Source: Enterobacter mori LMG 25706
GTDB lineage: Bacteria > Pseudomonadota > Gammaproteobacteria > Enterobacterales > Enterobacteriaceae
DNA length: 63,070 nucleotides
Assembly (NCBI RefSeq): GCF_000211415.1
Contig: NZ_GL890776.1
Location: 317,744 to 380,813 of the forward strand
Direction: 5' to 3'
Shown here: positions 35,300-44,220 of the stretch, one piece after another
Layout: each line of letters begins with the position of its first letter
Numbering within the stretch: position 1 is the stretch's first letter
Translations under genes and position numbers: made by a program
The notes under the pieces: model-generated
Told to the model about the DNA's origin: nothing
The model's database searches: none
Seen by the model: only the letters and a program-made list of their open reading frames with translations

Positions 35300-35614
35300 T
35301 CAGGCAGCCAGTTCAGGCATCTGTTCCTTCACGAAATTTAACACCTTACTCGCGTCCAGAGACGCATAGGGTAAACTCTCAATAATGGCGATCGAACGCG
35401 TATTACCCACCGTTTCTTTTATCTCATCGAGTTTGTACTGAATGTGCGGCGCGATGAGGAAACCATCGAAAGCGGGAGCGACACTGGCGAAGTTATCCAG
35501 CCCTACAGCGCTAATCATCAGCGGATAGCCTTCGCGTTCTGCCAGAGACTGCATCTTTTTGGCGAGCGAGTTTGCGGTATTACCAAACAAACAACAGATC
35601 AGAAGCTTTTTCAT
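35300..35614 (-). CDS. PTS lactose/cellobiose-type IIB component, orphan
   Basis: A 104-residue IIB protein. The phosphocysteine loop reads LLICCLFGNTANSLAKKM, where the usual motif is CxxGMSTS; the second cysteine is the likely phosphorylation site and the loop is altered. Conserved later segments include FDGFLIAPHIQYKLDEIKE. The start at 35614 is set by a very strong AGGAGG eight bases upstream. No IIA or IIC gene is in the neighbourhood, so it must work with distant partners or serve regulation. Confidence 0.8.
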   Translation of the reverse strand: MKKLLICCLFGNTANSLAKKMQSLAEREGYPLMISAVGLDNFASVAPAFDGFLIAPHIQYKLDEIKETVGNTRSIAIIESLPYASLDASKVLNFVKEQMPELAA

Positions 35615-35690
35615 ATTTTCTACCTCCTGAAAACCGCTCACAGGGTAGTCCTGAGGCCACGCCTGAAATGTGCGCTATCTCTTAATAAAG

Positions 35691-36158
35691 CTATAAACCC
35701 AGATCGCTCAGAGAGGGGTGATCGTCCGGACGTCTTCCCAGCGGCCAGTGGAACAGTCGCTCTGATTCTTTTATCGGCATATCGTTTACGCAGGCAAAAC
35801 GGCGCTTCATTAACCCGTCCGGCTCAAACTCCCAGTTTTCATTGCCGTATGAACGGAACCAGTTTCCGGAATCATCATGCCATTCATAGGCATAGCGCAC
35901 CGCGATTCGGTTATCCGTAAATGCCCAAAGCTCTTTAATCAGACGATACTCCAGCTCTTTTTTCCATTTCCGCGCCAGAAACGCCTGGGCTTCTTCACGG
36001 TTGGTCGCGAATTCTGCGCGGTTGCGCCATTGGGTATCGAGCGTATAGGCAAGCGCGACTTTAGCCGGGTCGCGACTGTTCCAGCCATCTTCCGCCAGTC
36101 TGACTTTTTCGATAGCGCTTTCACGGGTGAAGGGCGGTAAAGGAGGACGTGTGTTCAT
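35691..36158 (-). CDS. NTF2-like protein (DUF1348)
   Basis: A 155-residue member of DUF1348 with the NTF2-like cone fold ([20 protein letters not shown], then [20 protein letters not shown]). Members are common in proteobacteria beside TetR or LysR regulators, and their reaction is unknown. GAGGT lies eight bases before the ATG. It diverges from a TetR gene, with an 18-bp operator between the two, so it is almost certainly that regulator's target. Confidence 0.88.
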   Translation of the reverse strand: MNTRPPLPPFTRESAIEKVRLAEDGWNSRDPAKVALAYTLDTQWRNRAEFATNREEAQAFLARKWKKELEYRLIKELWAFTDNRIAVRYAYEWHDDSGNWFRSYGNENWEFEPDGLMKRRFACVNDMPIKESERLFHWPLGRRPDDHPSLSDLGL

Positions 36159-36183
36159 TGCGATTACCTCTGGGTTATATTAT

Positions 36184-36201
36184 GTAGACAGGTCTGTCTA
36201 C
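36184..36201. promoter_or_regulatory. palindromic TetR operator
   Basis: GTAGACAG and CTGTCTAC flank a central GT, giving an 18-bp dyad midway between the divergent DUF1348 and TetR genes. The TAGAC / GTCTA half-sites are common among TetR-family operators. Confidence 0.75.
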
Positions 36202-36262
36202 TTGCGGTAATCTATGCCTGTAAAATAACGCTGTCAACCTTCGTTTTGAGGCTACTAAAAAA

Positions 36263-36841
36263 ATGAAAACAGAACCCGCAGGCAACGATACTAAAATTAG
36301 CGTCAGAGATAAGATATTACTCACGGCGCACGATCTGTTTTATTCCACAGGCTTCAGGGCGACGGGGGTGGATACGCTAATTAAAGCGTCAAAAGTGACC
36401 AAGGTGACTTTTTATCGTCATTTTCCGAGTAAAAGTTTACTTATTCTCGCCTATTTACACTATCGGCATGAAATATGGATTAGCTGGTTTGAGACTACGC
36501 TGCGTCGACATTTTGACGAAGGCGAAATACCTTCTGATGCAGTATCTGCAACGCTTTACGAGTGGTTTATTTCACCCGAATTCCACGGCTGCGCGTTTAT
36601 TAATGCCAGCGCAGAGGCTAAATCGGAAGATATTGAAAGTGAAATAAAAGAGATATGCCGGGACCATAAATCAGAGACAAAGAAAACAATCGTCACGCTC
36701 ACCGGTATAAATGATGAAGAGACCGTCAATGACATGATGATGCTCATTGACGGCGCTATTATTCATGCGCAAATGGGTATGGATCCAGAAAGGGTGGTTA
36801 AAGCGTTAACAACGGGCTTAGAGAAACTGACCGGTCAGTGA
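36263..36841 (+). CDS. TetR-family regulator of the DUF1348 gene
   Basis: A 192-residue repressor. The DNA-binding domain includes FRATGVDTLIKASKVTKVTFYRHFPSKSLLI. The C-terminal domain is of the TetR_C type seen with oxidoreductase targets. It diverges from the DUF1348 gene and shares the 18-bp dyad with it. The GAGG upstream is 12 bases from the ATG, a weak translation signal fitting a low-abundance repressor. Its A+T content is higher than its neighbours. Confidence 0.88.
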   Translation: MKTEPAGNDTKISVRDKILLTAHDLFYSTGFRATGVDTLIKASKVTKVTFYRHFPSKSLLILAYLHYRHEIWISWFETTLRRHFDEGEIPSDAVSATLYEWFISPEFHGCAFINASAEAKSEDIESEIKEICRDHKSETKKTIVTLTGINDEETVNDMMMLIDGAIIHAQMGMDPERVVKALTTGLEKLTGQ

Positions 36842-36892
36842 TATTTCCCTGCGCTTAATCAGCTCTCGTACCGAGCCGATCACGCACCCGCG

Positions 36893-37672
36893 TTATACTG
36901 TCGGAATGGTGCCGCCATCAATCACGTATTCTGTCCCTGTGATACTTGAAGCATGAGATGACGCGAGGAAGACGATGAGGTTAGCCACCTCAATCGGTTT
37001 GGCAGGGCGTCCGAGTGGTATTCCACCTAACGCCTTCATAATGATCTGTTTGCCACCTTCGTAGTCTGTTCCTGCCTGCTCTGCCAGCCTCTCCGCCAGT
37101 GCAACCGCGGCTTCGGTTTCGATCCAGCCGGGTGCAACGCGCACGACCCGAACACCCTTCGGCGAGACTTCCTTTGACAGGCTCTTGCTGTAGGTCGAGA
37201 GGGCTGCTTTAGCCGCCGCGTAGCCCGTGGTTGATTCCGGTAACGGCAGTTCGCGCTGAATAGACGTCACGTGAATAATCACCCCGTTTCCCTGCGCAAC
37301 CATTCCGGGGAGCAGGGCGCGATCTAAGCGTACGGCGGGCAACAGGTTAAGACTTAGCTCCTGCTGCCACTCGGCTTCACCAAGCGCAGCGAAACCGCCA
37401 CCGGGTGCGGTTGAACCACCTGCGACATGGACAATCACGTCGACACCGCCCATCTGTTCCTGCACCGCCGATGCGACGGAGGCACATCCTGCAACTGTCG
37501 TCAGGTCAGCGGCTACGAATGTATCGGCGATATTTACCTCAGGCGCGTGGCGCGCCGTGGTTAATACCGTTGCACCGAGCTGTTTTAAAAGTCCGACCAC
37601 TGCTTTTCCAAGCCCTTTTGTTCCAGCGGTAACAAGCACGCGCTTACCTGTGAAATGAATATCTAATGACAT
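36893..37672 (-). CDS. short-chain dehydrogenase/reductase (SDR)
   Basis: A 259-residue SDR with the cofactor loop [11 protein letters not shown] near residue 15, the catalytic serine in VTSIQRE and the Tyr-Lys pair in [11 protein letters not shown]. The C-terminus [10 protein letters not shown] is typical of the classical family. It reduces or oxidises an unknown carbonyl or alcohol. It diverges from an HxlR regulator gene and is probably induced by that regulator's signal, as often seen for HxlR-controlled detoxification enzymes. Confidence 0.88.
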   Translation of the reverse strand: MSLDIHFTGKRVLVTAGTKGLGKAVVGLLKQLGATVLTTARHAPEVNIADTFVAADLTTVAGCASVASAVQEQMGGVDVIVHVAGGSTAPGGGFAALGEAEWQQELSLNLLPAVRLDRALLPGMVAQGNGVIIHVTSIQRELPLPESTTGYAAAKAALSTYSKSLSKEVSPKGVRVVRVAPGWIETEAAVALAERLAEQAGTDYEGGKQIIMKALGGIPLGRPAKPIEVANLIVFLASSHASSITGTEYVIDGGTIPTV

Positions 37673-37762
37673 GACCTTTAACTCCCGTTATTTACAGTAC
37701 GGGTATATTCAACATAGACTGAGAAATTGACAAGTACGCACGAAAAAGTGAGTGACTGAATT

Positions 37763-38101
37763 ATGAGTAAGTTATATAGCCCGGAATCTGCCGCAAGCGG
37801 CGTGGAACAGGTATTACGGCTGCTGGAAGGTCGCTGGAAATTGATTATTCTTTTTCATCTGTTCGACGGAAAAGTGCAGCGCTACTCTGATTTCGAAAAA
37901 CTGATCCCCGGTATTTCCCAGAAAATGCTGGCGCAGCAGCTGCGGCAACTGGAATCCGACGGAATTGTTTCGCGGATGGTCTACCCTCAGGTGCCGCCGA
38001 AAGTAGAATATCGACTCACCGAATGGGGGCAGGCATTATGCCCGGCGCTCGATGCCATGCTGAAATGGGCAGAAAAACGCGAGGCTTACGCCGAGCTGTA
38101 A
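37763..38101 (+). CDS. HxlR-family transcriptional regulator
   Basis: A 112-residue winged-helix protein with the HxlR signature LEGRWKLIILFHLFDGKVQRYSDFEKLIPGIS, and SQKMLAQQLRQLESDGIVSR as the recognition part. These regulators sense aldehydes or quinones through cysteine or ligand chemistry. The only cysteine here is near the C-terminus. It diverges from the SDR gene over a 90-base gap. Confidence 0.88.
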   Translation: MSKLYSPESAASGVEQVLRLLEGRWKLIILFHLFDGKVQRYSDFEKLIPGISQKMLAQQLRQLESDGIVSRMVYPQVPPKVEYRLTEWGQALCPALDAMLKWAEKREAYAEL

Positions 38102-38163
38102 ATCCTGTGCCCGGTCAACCTCGGATGGCTAATCGTGTCGATCTCTGCCAGCACGGAACGCGT

Positions 38164-38934
38164 TCACACCGGCTTCTCTTCTGCCTGCGCCATCTCAAGC
38201 GCGCTGGCACTTGCGGGATCGAACAGCGAGATGCTCTCAATCTGATTGAGTAAAATTACCTTCCGGAATGACATGGCGCTGCGGGGTTCAGAGTCGAGCG
38301 TAATGTCATGCTCCGCATACCACCTGCTGTAGTTATTCTCGATGCGCAGATTCATCGTCTTTGCATCTCTGTACCCGCTCAGCATCGGGATCAGCACGAT
38401 ATTGGCCGTTTTTTCGTACTCCAGCGTGGCGGTGTGGATCATGCCGACGTAAATCCGCCCCGACCGAAGCGACACCTGCGCCAGTTCTCCTTCCTCCATG
38501 CATTGATACAGCACCTGTTCAATACCGCTCGACTGCGCCAGACGTTTGTAGAGCTTTTTCCGGCTTTCACCGTCCAGCCTGGCACTGCCTGCCCAGTTAG
38601 AGCGGTAGAGGCAAAACAGGATGGCAAACGCCAGCATCACGACGACCGGCGCCTGGATGCCTAAAAAGCTCCAGTTCATAAAGTCGATTTGCCAGTCGGT
38701 ATATTTCGGTGAGGCAAAGTGAAAAGCGTTGTTGGCGGCGGAAAGGGAGAGCAGGAGTAGCCAGAGCAAACCGGTGGCAATCACGCCCTGAAGAACAAAA
38801 ATACAGCCATAAAGCGCCACGAGAAAATAGACGTCCCAGCCAAAGGAACGCTTGATTTTGAAGCGGGTGGACAGGTCGCGGCTGGTATACCAGTACCCGC
38901 ACACCATCAGCACCATAAAGATTGCCGTTCCCAT
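38164..38934 (-). CDS. inner-membrane protein of unknown function
   Basis: I do not recognise this 256-residue protein. It has about three or four membrane helices in the first 120 residues and a soluble C-terminal half that starts at RSNWAGSARLDGESRKKLYK. That half shows a beta-rich pattern (GELAQVSLRSGRIYVGMIHT) resembling an Sm-like or SH3-like barrel. AGAGGG precedes its ATG, one base after the stop of the small gene upstream, so the two are co-translated. Confidence 0.7.
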   Translation of the reverse strand: MGTAIFMVLMVCGYWYTSRDLSTRFKIKRSFGWDVYFLVALYGCIFVLQGVIATGLLWLLLLSLSAANNAFHFASPKYTDWQIDFMNWSFLGIQAPVVVMLAFAILFCLYRSNWAGSARLDGESRKKLYKRLAQSSGIEQVLYQCMEEGELAQVSLRSGRIYVGMIHTATLEYEKTANIVLIPMLSGYRDAKTMNLRIENNYSRWYAEHDITLDSEPRSAMSFRKVILLNQIESISLFDPASASALEMAQAEEKPV

Positions 38935-38935
38935 A

Positions 38936-39133
38936 TCAGGCCCTCTTCAGCGCGTCGACGTGACGCAGAAAATCCTGCCGTACCTCATTGCTTCTGTAGT
39001 TCACCGAGGCGTTCCCGTCCTGGTCGATAATGATGCGATCGCCATCTTCTACGGCTTCAATGATTTCCTGCTGGCTCATTACCTGGAGCAATGACTCAGG
39101 GCTGGAGAAAAGGGAGAGAAAGAAGCGTTTCAT
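38936..39133 (-). CDS. small protein (65 residues), first gene of a two-gene unit
   Basis: A 65-residue soluble protein with an N-terminal segment KRFFLSLFSSPESLLQVM and a short region IIEAVEDGDRIIIDQDGNAS that looks like a small beta unit. The start at 39133 has AAGGA eight bases upstream; the ATG at 39142 does not. It is paired with the membrane protein gene downstream. Function unknown. Confidence 0.65.
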   Translation of the reverse strand: MKRFFLSLFSSPESLLQVMSQQEIIEAVEDGDRIIIDQDGNASVNYRSNEVRQDFLRHVDALKRA

Positions 39134-39206
39134 GTCAGGCATCCTTATGAATAAAAAGGATAAGCCTGGAAGAAGGGCGGCGAGTTTGCCTTAAGGATAT
39201 CCTGAA

Positions 39207-39245
39207 AGTTAAAGCCGGGTGGCGGCTACGCCTTATTTGGCCTAC
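39207..39245. repeat. REP-like palindrome
   Basis: GCCGGGTGGCGGCTACGCC matches the GC-rich enterobacterial REP arm; the rest of the unit is degenerate. It lies in the gap upstream of the lipid operon. The remainder of that gap (39246-39390) is A+T-rich and carries the probable promoter. Confidence 0.5.
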
Positions 39246-39315
39246 AAAACCCATTCTTTCTCATGGTTTTAACTTATTGATATAAAATAGAAATAAAAAA
39301 TAGATCAACACAAAC

Positions 39316-39344
39316 TTGGACAAATAACGATGATTGTGTAAGTT
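39316..39344 (+). promoter_or_regulatory. probable promoter of the eight-gene lipid operon
   Basis: TTGGAC (39316-39321) and TAAGTT (39339-39344) are 17 bases apart. The -35 lies in AACTTGGACAAAT, a short dyad, and the outer ACACAA / TTGTGT (39308, 39334) form an inverted pair, so an activator or repressor could bind here. No regulator gene lies beside the operon. Confidence 0.35.
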
Positions 39345-39390
39345 TTAATTATGCGATTACGCCACGTTATTTACAGCCAGGATGTGACCC

Positions 39391-39825
39391 ATGAGCACGT
39401 TGCCGCCCGTTGTCAGTCGGTTTGTTGATTACTACGCCACGCTGGACGCTCAGCCGCCGTCGGCGCTGGTGGGGCTTTATCACCCGGATGCCACGCTTGT
39501 CGATCCGTTTGGCGAACACAACGGGCTTTTTGCGCTCCAGCGCTATTTCACCCATTTGCTGGCGAATGTCGAAAACTGCCGTTTTACCATTGATGCCCCC
39601 CTTCTGAGCGAACGCCGGTTTGTCGTCACCTGGACAATGCACTGGTCGCACCCGCGTATTGCCGGGGGAGAGCCTCTTGACCTGCCGGGGTGTTCAGTAG
39701 TGGACACGGAAAACGATCTCATCACGCGTCAGCGCGATTACTACGACGCGGGGGAGATGATCTACGAACACCTTCCTCTGCTGGGCTGGGCGGTACGCGG
39801 CGTGAAGCGGAGGGTAAAATCATGA
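39391..39825 (+). CDS. SnoaL/NTF2-like protein, first gene of the lipid operon
   Basis: A 144-residue NTF2-fold protein (FVDYYATLDAQPPSALVGLYHPDATLVDPFGEHNG). Such folds act as isomerases, cyclases or binding proteins. AGGATG precedes the ATG, and its stop overlaps the next start (ATGA). It belongs with the SDR, FAD oxidoreductase, DUF1365, methyltransferase, DUF2878, chalcone-isomerase-like and DUF3833 genes that occur together in many gamma-proteobacteria, often near photolyase or ECF sigma genes. That association is from memory. Confidence 0.8.
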   Translation: MSTLPPVVSRFVDYYATLDAQPPSALVGLYHPDATLVDPFGEHNGLFALQRYFTHLLANVENCRFTIDAPLLSERRFVVTWTMHWSHPRIAGGEPLDLPGCSVVDTENDLITRQRDYYDAGEMIYEHLPLLGWAVRGVKRRVKS

Positions 39826-40541
39826 AAACGGTGCTCATTACCGGCGCCAGCTCGGGCATTGGGGCCGGGCTGGCGAAATCCTTTGCCGCTGACGGCTACC
39901 AGGTTATTGCCTGCGGGCGCGATGCGTCGCGTCTGGACGCCCTCCAGCTGCACAGTCCGAACATCACGGTGCGCCGCTTCGACATGACAGACAAGGACGC
40001 CAGTTGCCAGGCATTGAAGGACTGTAATGCCGAACTGGCGATCCTCTGCGCCGGGACGTGTGAATACCTCGATCGTGGCGTGGTGGATGCCGCGCTGGTG
40101 GAGCGGGTGATGAAGACCAATTTCCTCGGCCCGGTGAACTGCCTCGCCGCGCTTCAGCCGCAGTTGGCTGCAGGTCATCGCGTGGTATTGGTCAGTTCGA
40201 TGGCGCACTGGCTTCATTTTCCGCGAGCCGAAGCCTACGGAGCGTCCAAAGCCGCGCTCACCTGGTTCGCCGACACGCTGCGTCTGGACTGGGAGCCGAA
40301 AGGGATTGGTGTAACCGTGGTTTCTCCGGGGTTTGTGGATACGCCGCTGACCCAAAAAAATGATTTTGCCATGCCGGGCAGAGTGACCGTTGACGAGGCC
40401 GTGAATGCAATACGCGCCGGGCTGGCGAAGAATAAAAGCCATATCGCGTTTCCTTCCGGTTTCGGCCTGATCCTGCGGCTGCTCTCATGGCTTCCGACCC
40501 TGATCCAGAACGCGCTGCTGCGCAGGATGGTGCGCTCATGA
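39822..40541 (+). CDS. short-chain dehydrogenase of the lipid operon
   Basis: A 239-residue SDR with the cofactor loop TGASSGIGAGLAKSF, the catalytic serine in LVSSMAHW and the Tyr-Lys pair in AEAYGASKAALTW. The C-terminus is hydrophobic (LILRLLSWLPTLIQNALLRR), which suggests peripheral membrane contact, as for enzymes acting on lipid substrates. It starts inside the previous gene's stop and ends inside the next gene's start, a sign of tight coupling. Confidence 0.85.
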   Translation: MKTVLITGASSGIGAGLAKSFAADGYQVIACGRDASRLDALQLHSPNITVRRFDMTDKDASCQALKDCNAELAILCAGTCEYLDRGVVDAALVERVMKTNFLGPVNCLAALQPQLAAGHRVVLVSSMAHWLHFPRAEAYGASKAALTWFADTLRLDWEPKGIGVTVVSPGFVDTPLTQKNDFAMPGRVTVDEAVNAIRAGLAKNKSHIAFPSGFGLILRLLSWLPTLIQNALLRRMVRS

Positions 40542-41797
40542 AGATCGCGATTATCGGCAGCGGTATTGCCGGGCTAACCTGCGCCTGGCGTCTGGCGGGC
40601 CATCATCAGGTCACCCTGTTTGAAGCGGGTGCAACGCCGGGCGGACACACTGCGACGGTAGACGTCTCCACGTCGCAGGGGACCTGGGCCATCGACACCG
40701 GGTTTATCGTCTATAACGACCGCACTTATCCGCGCTTCATGGGCCTGCTTAGCGAGCTAGGCATCAGCGGACAAAAAACGCAGATGAGCTTTTCTGTGCG
40801 CAACCCGGCGACGGGGCTGGAGTATAACGGACACACGCTGACGTCGCTGTTTGCCCAACGCCGAAACCTGGTGAATCCGTCATTCTGGCGGCTGCTTGGG
40901 GAGATCGTCCGCTTCAATCGTCTGGCAAAACAGGCGCTGGACGGGGAGGTGGACCCGAACGCCACGCTTGAGATGTTTCTTGAACAGCACGGTTTCACCC
41001 CGTTTTTTGCACGCCACTACATTCTGCCGATGGGGGCCGCGATCTGGTCCTCATCGCTGCAGGAGATGAGGCGCTTTCCGCTGCCGCTGTTCCTGCGCTT
41101 CTTTGAGCATCACGGCCTGCTGGATATTACCCATCGCCCGCAGTGGTACGTTGTCCCCGGCGGCTCGCGGGAGTACATCCGCGCCATGCTCGACAAGCTG
41201 GGCGACCGTCTGAACTTGCATCTCAATTCGCCGGTGCAGCGGGTGAGCCGCCACGAGCACGGGGTCACGCTTCAGCTTGAAAACGGCATTTATACCTTCG
41301 ATCAGGTGATTTTTGCCTGCCATTCCGGGCAGGCGCTGGCGATGCTGGACGAGCCGACGCCTGCAGAACGTGACGTGCTGGGCGATATCGGCTGGCAGCG
41401 CAACGAGGTGGTGTTACACAGCGACAGACGCTGGCTGCCGGTGCGCGAGCGCGCGTGGGCGAGCTGGAACTATCGCCTGAGTGAACGTGACCAGGCCAGC
41501 GCCTGCGTCACTTACAACATGAACATTTTGCAGGGGCTGCCCGAGGGGAGTCCGCTGTTCTGCGTCACTCTGAATCCTGAAACGCCGGTTGATGAGCGTT
41601 TCGTTCTGAAGCGCTTTATCTATGAACACCCGCTGTTCAACCCTGAAAGCTGGCGCGCGCAGGCGCGTCGCGGAGAGATTAACGGTCATCACCGGAGCTG
41701 GTTCTGCGGGGCGTACTGGTACAACGGTTTTCATGAGGACGGGGTGCGCAGCGCGCTGGACGTGGTCAATGCGATAGCGGCCGGGGAGGGGAACTGA
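40538..41797 (+). CDS. FAD-dependent amine-oxidase-type oxidoreductase of the lipid operon
   Basis: A 419-residue flavoprotein starting with the dinucleotide-binding motif [20 protein letters not shown] and followed by [14 protein letters not shown]. It belongs to the amine-oxidase/phytoene-desaturase-like superfamily. Homologues in Rhodobacter, as I recall, act on methylated fatty acyl chains during furan fatty acid formation (UfaD-like); here that role is inferred only. The ATG at 40538 overlaps the SDR stop. Confidence 0.85.
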   Translation: MKIAIIGSGIAGLTCAWRLAGHHQVTLFEAGATPGGHTATVDVSTSQGTWAIDTGFIVYNDRTYPRFMGLLSELGISGQKTQMSFSVRNPATGLEYNGHTLTSLFAQRRNLVNPSFWRLLGEIVRFNRLAKQALDGEVDPNATLEMFLEQHGFTPFFARHYILPMGAAIWSSSLQEMRRFPLPLFLRFFEHHGLLDITHRPQWYVVPGGSREYIRAMLDKLGDRLNLHLNSPVQRVSRHEHGVTLQLENGIYTFDQVIFACHSGQALAMLDEPTPAERDVLGDIGWQRNEVVLHSDRRWLPVRERAWASWNYRLSERDQASACVTYNMNILQGLPEGSPLFCVTLNPETPVDERFVLKRFIYEHPLFNPESWRAQARRGEINGHHRSWFCGAYWYNGFHEDGVRSALDVVNAIAAGEGN

Positions 41798-41798
41798 G

Positions 41799-42521
41799 AT
41801 GAACAGCTGCCTCTACCACGGCGTATTGCGCCACCGACGCCTCCAGCCGAAAACCCACACATTCAGCTACAGCGTTTTTATGGCCTGGCTGGATCTCGAT
41901 GAGCTGGAAACATTGCCCTCGGTGGGCGTACGCCGTAACCGCGTGGCCGCCGCCTCGTTCCACGACGCGGACTATCCGCTGGGCACGCCGCTCAAAGAGA
42001 ACGTGCTGAGCAGGCTGGAGAGCCTGACCGGGGAACGTCCGCAGGGGCGAGTCATGCTCCTGACGCAGCTGCGCTATTTCGGGTTCCATTTTAATCCGGT
42101 CAATTTTTACTACTGCTATGACCAGCACAATGCGCTTCGCTGGGTGCTCGCCGAAGTGCGCAACACGCCGTGGAACGAGCGGCACTACTACGCGGTAGAC
42201 GGGCAGAATTCCCGGCCCACGGAGAAAGCGTTTCACGTTTCGCCCTTCAACCCGATGGACATGGTCTACCACTGGCGCTTCAACAACCCGGACAATACGC
42301 TGCATATGCACATTGAAAATCATCAGGAAGCGAAGGTCTTTGACGCTACGCTGGCGCTGCGTCGGGAGCCGCTGACCCGCCCGGCGCTGCGTTCGCTGCT
42401 GCTGCGTATCCCGCTGATGACCCTGAAAACCGTTTTCGCCATTTACTGGCAGGCGCTGCGGCTGTGGCTCAAGCGCGTGCCGCTGTATAACCATCCCGTC
42501 AGCAGGAGTGAACGCTCATGA
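41799..42521 (+). CDS. DUF1365 protein of the lipid operon
   Basis: A 240-residue DUF1365 member. The opening [33 protein letters not shown] and the mid-region [16 protein letters not shown] are characteristic. Its biochemical role is not known, but it nearly always accompanies the FAD oxidoreductase and the CFA-like methyltransferase. GAGGGG precedes the ATG, and its stop overlaps the next start. Confidence 0.85.
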   Translation: MNSCLYHGVLRHRRLQPKTHTFSYSVFMAWLDLDELETLPSVGVRRNRVAAASFHDADYPLGTPLKENVLSRLESLTGERPQGRVMLLTQLRYFGFHFNPVNFYYCYDQHNALRWVLAEVRNTPWNERHYYAVDGQNSRPTEKAFHVSPFNPMDMVYHWRFNNPDNTLHMHIENHQEAKVFDATLALRREPLTRPALRSLLLRIPLMTLKTVFAIYWQALRLWLKRVPLYNHPVSRSERS

Positions 42522-43738
42522 CCGATCCCGTCTTTGCGCTTGAACCCGATATCCCGCGCAACGTCCGCATCGCGCGCTGGCTGCTTTTTCGGCTGTTAAG
42601 CGGCATTCGCGGCGGCTCGCTGACGCTACGTGAAGGGGCGCAGACCTTTCATTTTGGTGAGACATCAGCCGCGCTGCATGCCGACGTGCAGATCCTCACG
42701 CCAGGGCTTTACTGGCGCATCTTAACGGGCGGCAGCCTCGCGGCGGCAGAGGCCTGGATGGACGGCGAATGGGAGACCACGCACCTGACGCCGCTTCTGG
42801 AGCTGCTGGCGCTCAACGGCAAGGTGCTTGGCCGTCTGGAGAATGGTTTCCGCCTGCTCGGCAGGCCGCTGGAGCGGCTGCGCCACTGGACGCGGCGTAA
42901 CTCCCGCGCGCAGGCGCGCGAAAATATTGCCGCCCATTACGATCTGGGCAACACCTTTTATGCCCACTTTCTGGATAAGGAGCTGCTCTATTCCAGCGCG
43001 CTGTTTACCGCTGACGAGCAGGATCTTACTGCAGCTCAGCAGGCTAAAATGGCGCGTCTGTGCGACCAGCTGGCGCTAAACCCGGGTGACCACCTGCTGG
43101 AAATTGGCACCGGCTGGGGAGCGATGGCGGAATACGCGGCCCGTCACTACGGCTGTCGGGTCACCACCACCACGCTGTCGCAGGAGCAATATATTTGGGC
43201 GACCGAGCGCATCGCCCGCGCCGGGTTGCAGGATCGCGTTGAGGTGCTGCTCTGCGACTATCGCGACCTTACCGGGCAGTACGACAAGCTGGTGTCGATA
43301 GAGATGATTGAAGCCGTCGGGCAACGCTATCTGCCCACGTTCTTCCGTACCTGCCAGGCGCGGCTGCGCCCGGGGGGACGGATGGCGATTCAGGCCATCA
43401 CCATTCAGGACCAGCGCTACCGCGACTACAGCAAAAGCGTCGACTTTATTCAGCGCTACATTTTCCCCGGCGGCTTTTTGCCGAGCGTCACCGCCATGAA
43501 CGAATTGATGACGCGCCACACCGATTTTGTGGTGCGCAACCTCTTCGACATGGGGCCGGACTACGCCCGCACGCTGGCTCACTGGCGGCAGCGCTTTGTC
43601 CACGCCTGGCAGGAGATTGAAACGCTCGGCTTTGACGAACGTTTCCGCCGGATGTGGCTCTACTACTTCGGCTACTGCGAAGCCGGGTTTAACGCCCGCA
43701 CCATCAGCGTGGCGCAGCTGACAGCGGAACGCGTATGA
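42518..43738 (+). CDS. CFA-synthase-like SAM-dependent fatty-acid methyltransferase
   Basis: A 406-residue relative of cyclopropane fatty-acid synthase with the SAM motif [20 protein letters not shown] and the C-terminal signature [18 protein letters not shown]. In E. coli Cfa the active site uses Cys139, Glu239, His266 and Tyr316. Here Glu (EMIEAVG) and Tyr (LYYF) are kept, but the cysteine is serine (YSSALF for YSCAYW) and the histidine is glutamine (AIQAIT for LLHTIG). This points to methylation without ring closure, as in methyl-branched or furan fatty acid pathways. That conclusion is inference. AGGAG precedes the ATG. Confidence 0.88.
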   Translation: MTDPVFALEPDIPRNVRIARWLLFRLLSGIRGGSLTLREGAQTFHFGETSAALHADVQILTPGLYWRILTGGSLAAAEAWMDGEWETTHLTPLLELLALNGKVLGRLENGFRLLGRPLERLRHWTRRNSRAQARENIAAHYDLGNTFYAHFLDKELLYSSALFTADEQDLTAAQQAKMARLCDQLALNPGDHLLEIGTGWGAMAEYAARHYGCRVTTTTLSQEQYIWATERIARAGLQDRVEVLLCDYRDLTGQYDKLVSIEMIEAVGQRYLPTFFRTCQARLRPGGRMAIQAITIQDQRYRDYSKSVDFIQRYIFPGGFLPSVTAMNELMTRHTDFVVRNLFDMGPDYARTLAHWRQRFVHAWQEIETLGFDERFRRMWLYYFGYCEAGFNARTISVAQLTAERV

Positions 43739-44220
43739 GACGTTACGTGCAGGTGTTCCTTATGGCGATTGCGTTCGATCTCTACTGGACGCTGGTGGTG
43801 CTGTTTCGCGAGCGGGGGCTGGTCGTCTGGCTCGCGCTGGCGATCCTTGCCTGCCTGATGCTGTCGCCTGCACACCGTATTTACGCCATTTTGCTGGCGG
43901 CCGCAGGCAGCGTGCTGGACGCCCTCTGGGCGGTGACGGGGCTTATTGCCTTCACAGGCGACTCGCTGATGCCCCTGTGGATGGTGGCGCTGTGGCTGAT
44001 GTTCGCCACCGTCTGGACCCGACTGACGTGCACCACTACCTTGCCGGGCTGGATCTTAACGCTGCTGGCGACCGTCGGCGGGCCCGTGGCCTACCTTATC
44101 GGCGAGCGGCTGGGGGCAATTACGTTCCTGGAACCTGGTTTTATCGTCGTCAGCTGGATGGTACCGGGCTGGCTGGTATTAATGCTGTTTTTCCACCTGC
44201 TGATGGGGAGACAACAATGA
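43735..44220 (+). CDS. DUF2878 integral membrane protein of the lipid operon
   Basis: A 161-residue protein with about five membrane helices (FLMAIAFDLYWTLVVLF, VVWLALAILACLMLSPAH and others) matching DUF2878. Its function is unknown; conserved co-occurrence suggests a membrane platform or transporter for the modified lipid pathway. Its start overlaps the methyltransferase stop, and its stop overlaps the next ATG. Confidence 0.82.
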   Translation: MRRYVQVFLMAIAFDLYWTLVVLFRERGLVVWLALAILACLMLSPAHRIYAILLAAAGSVLDALWAVTGLIAFTGDSLMPLWMVALWLMFATVWTRLTCTTTLPGWILTLLATVGGPVAYLIGERLGAITFLEPGFIVVSWMVPGWLVLMLFFHLLMGRQQ

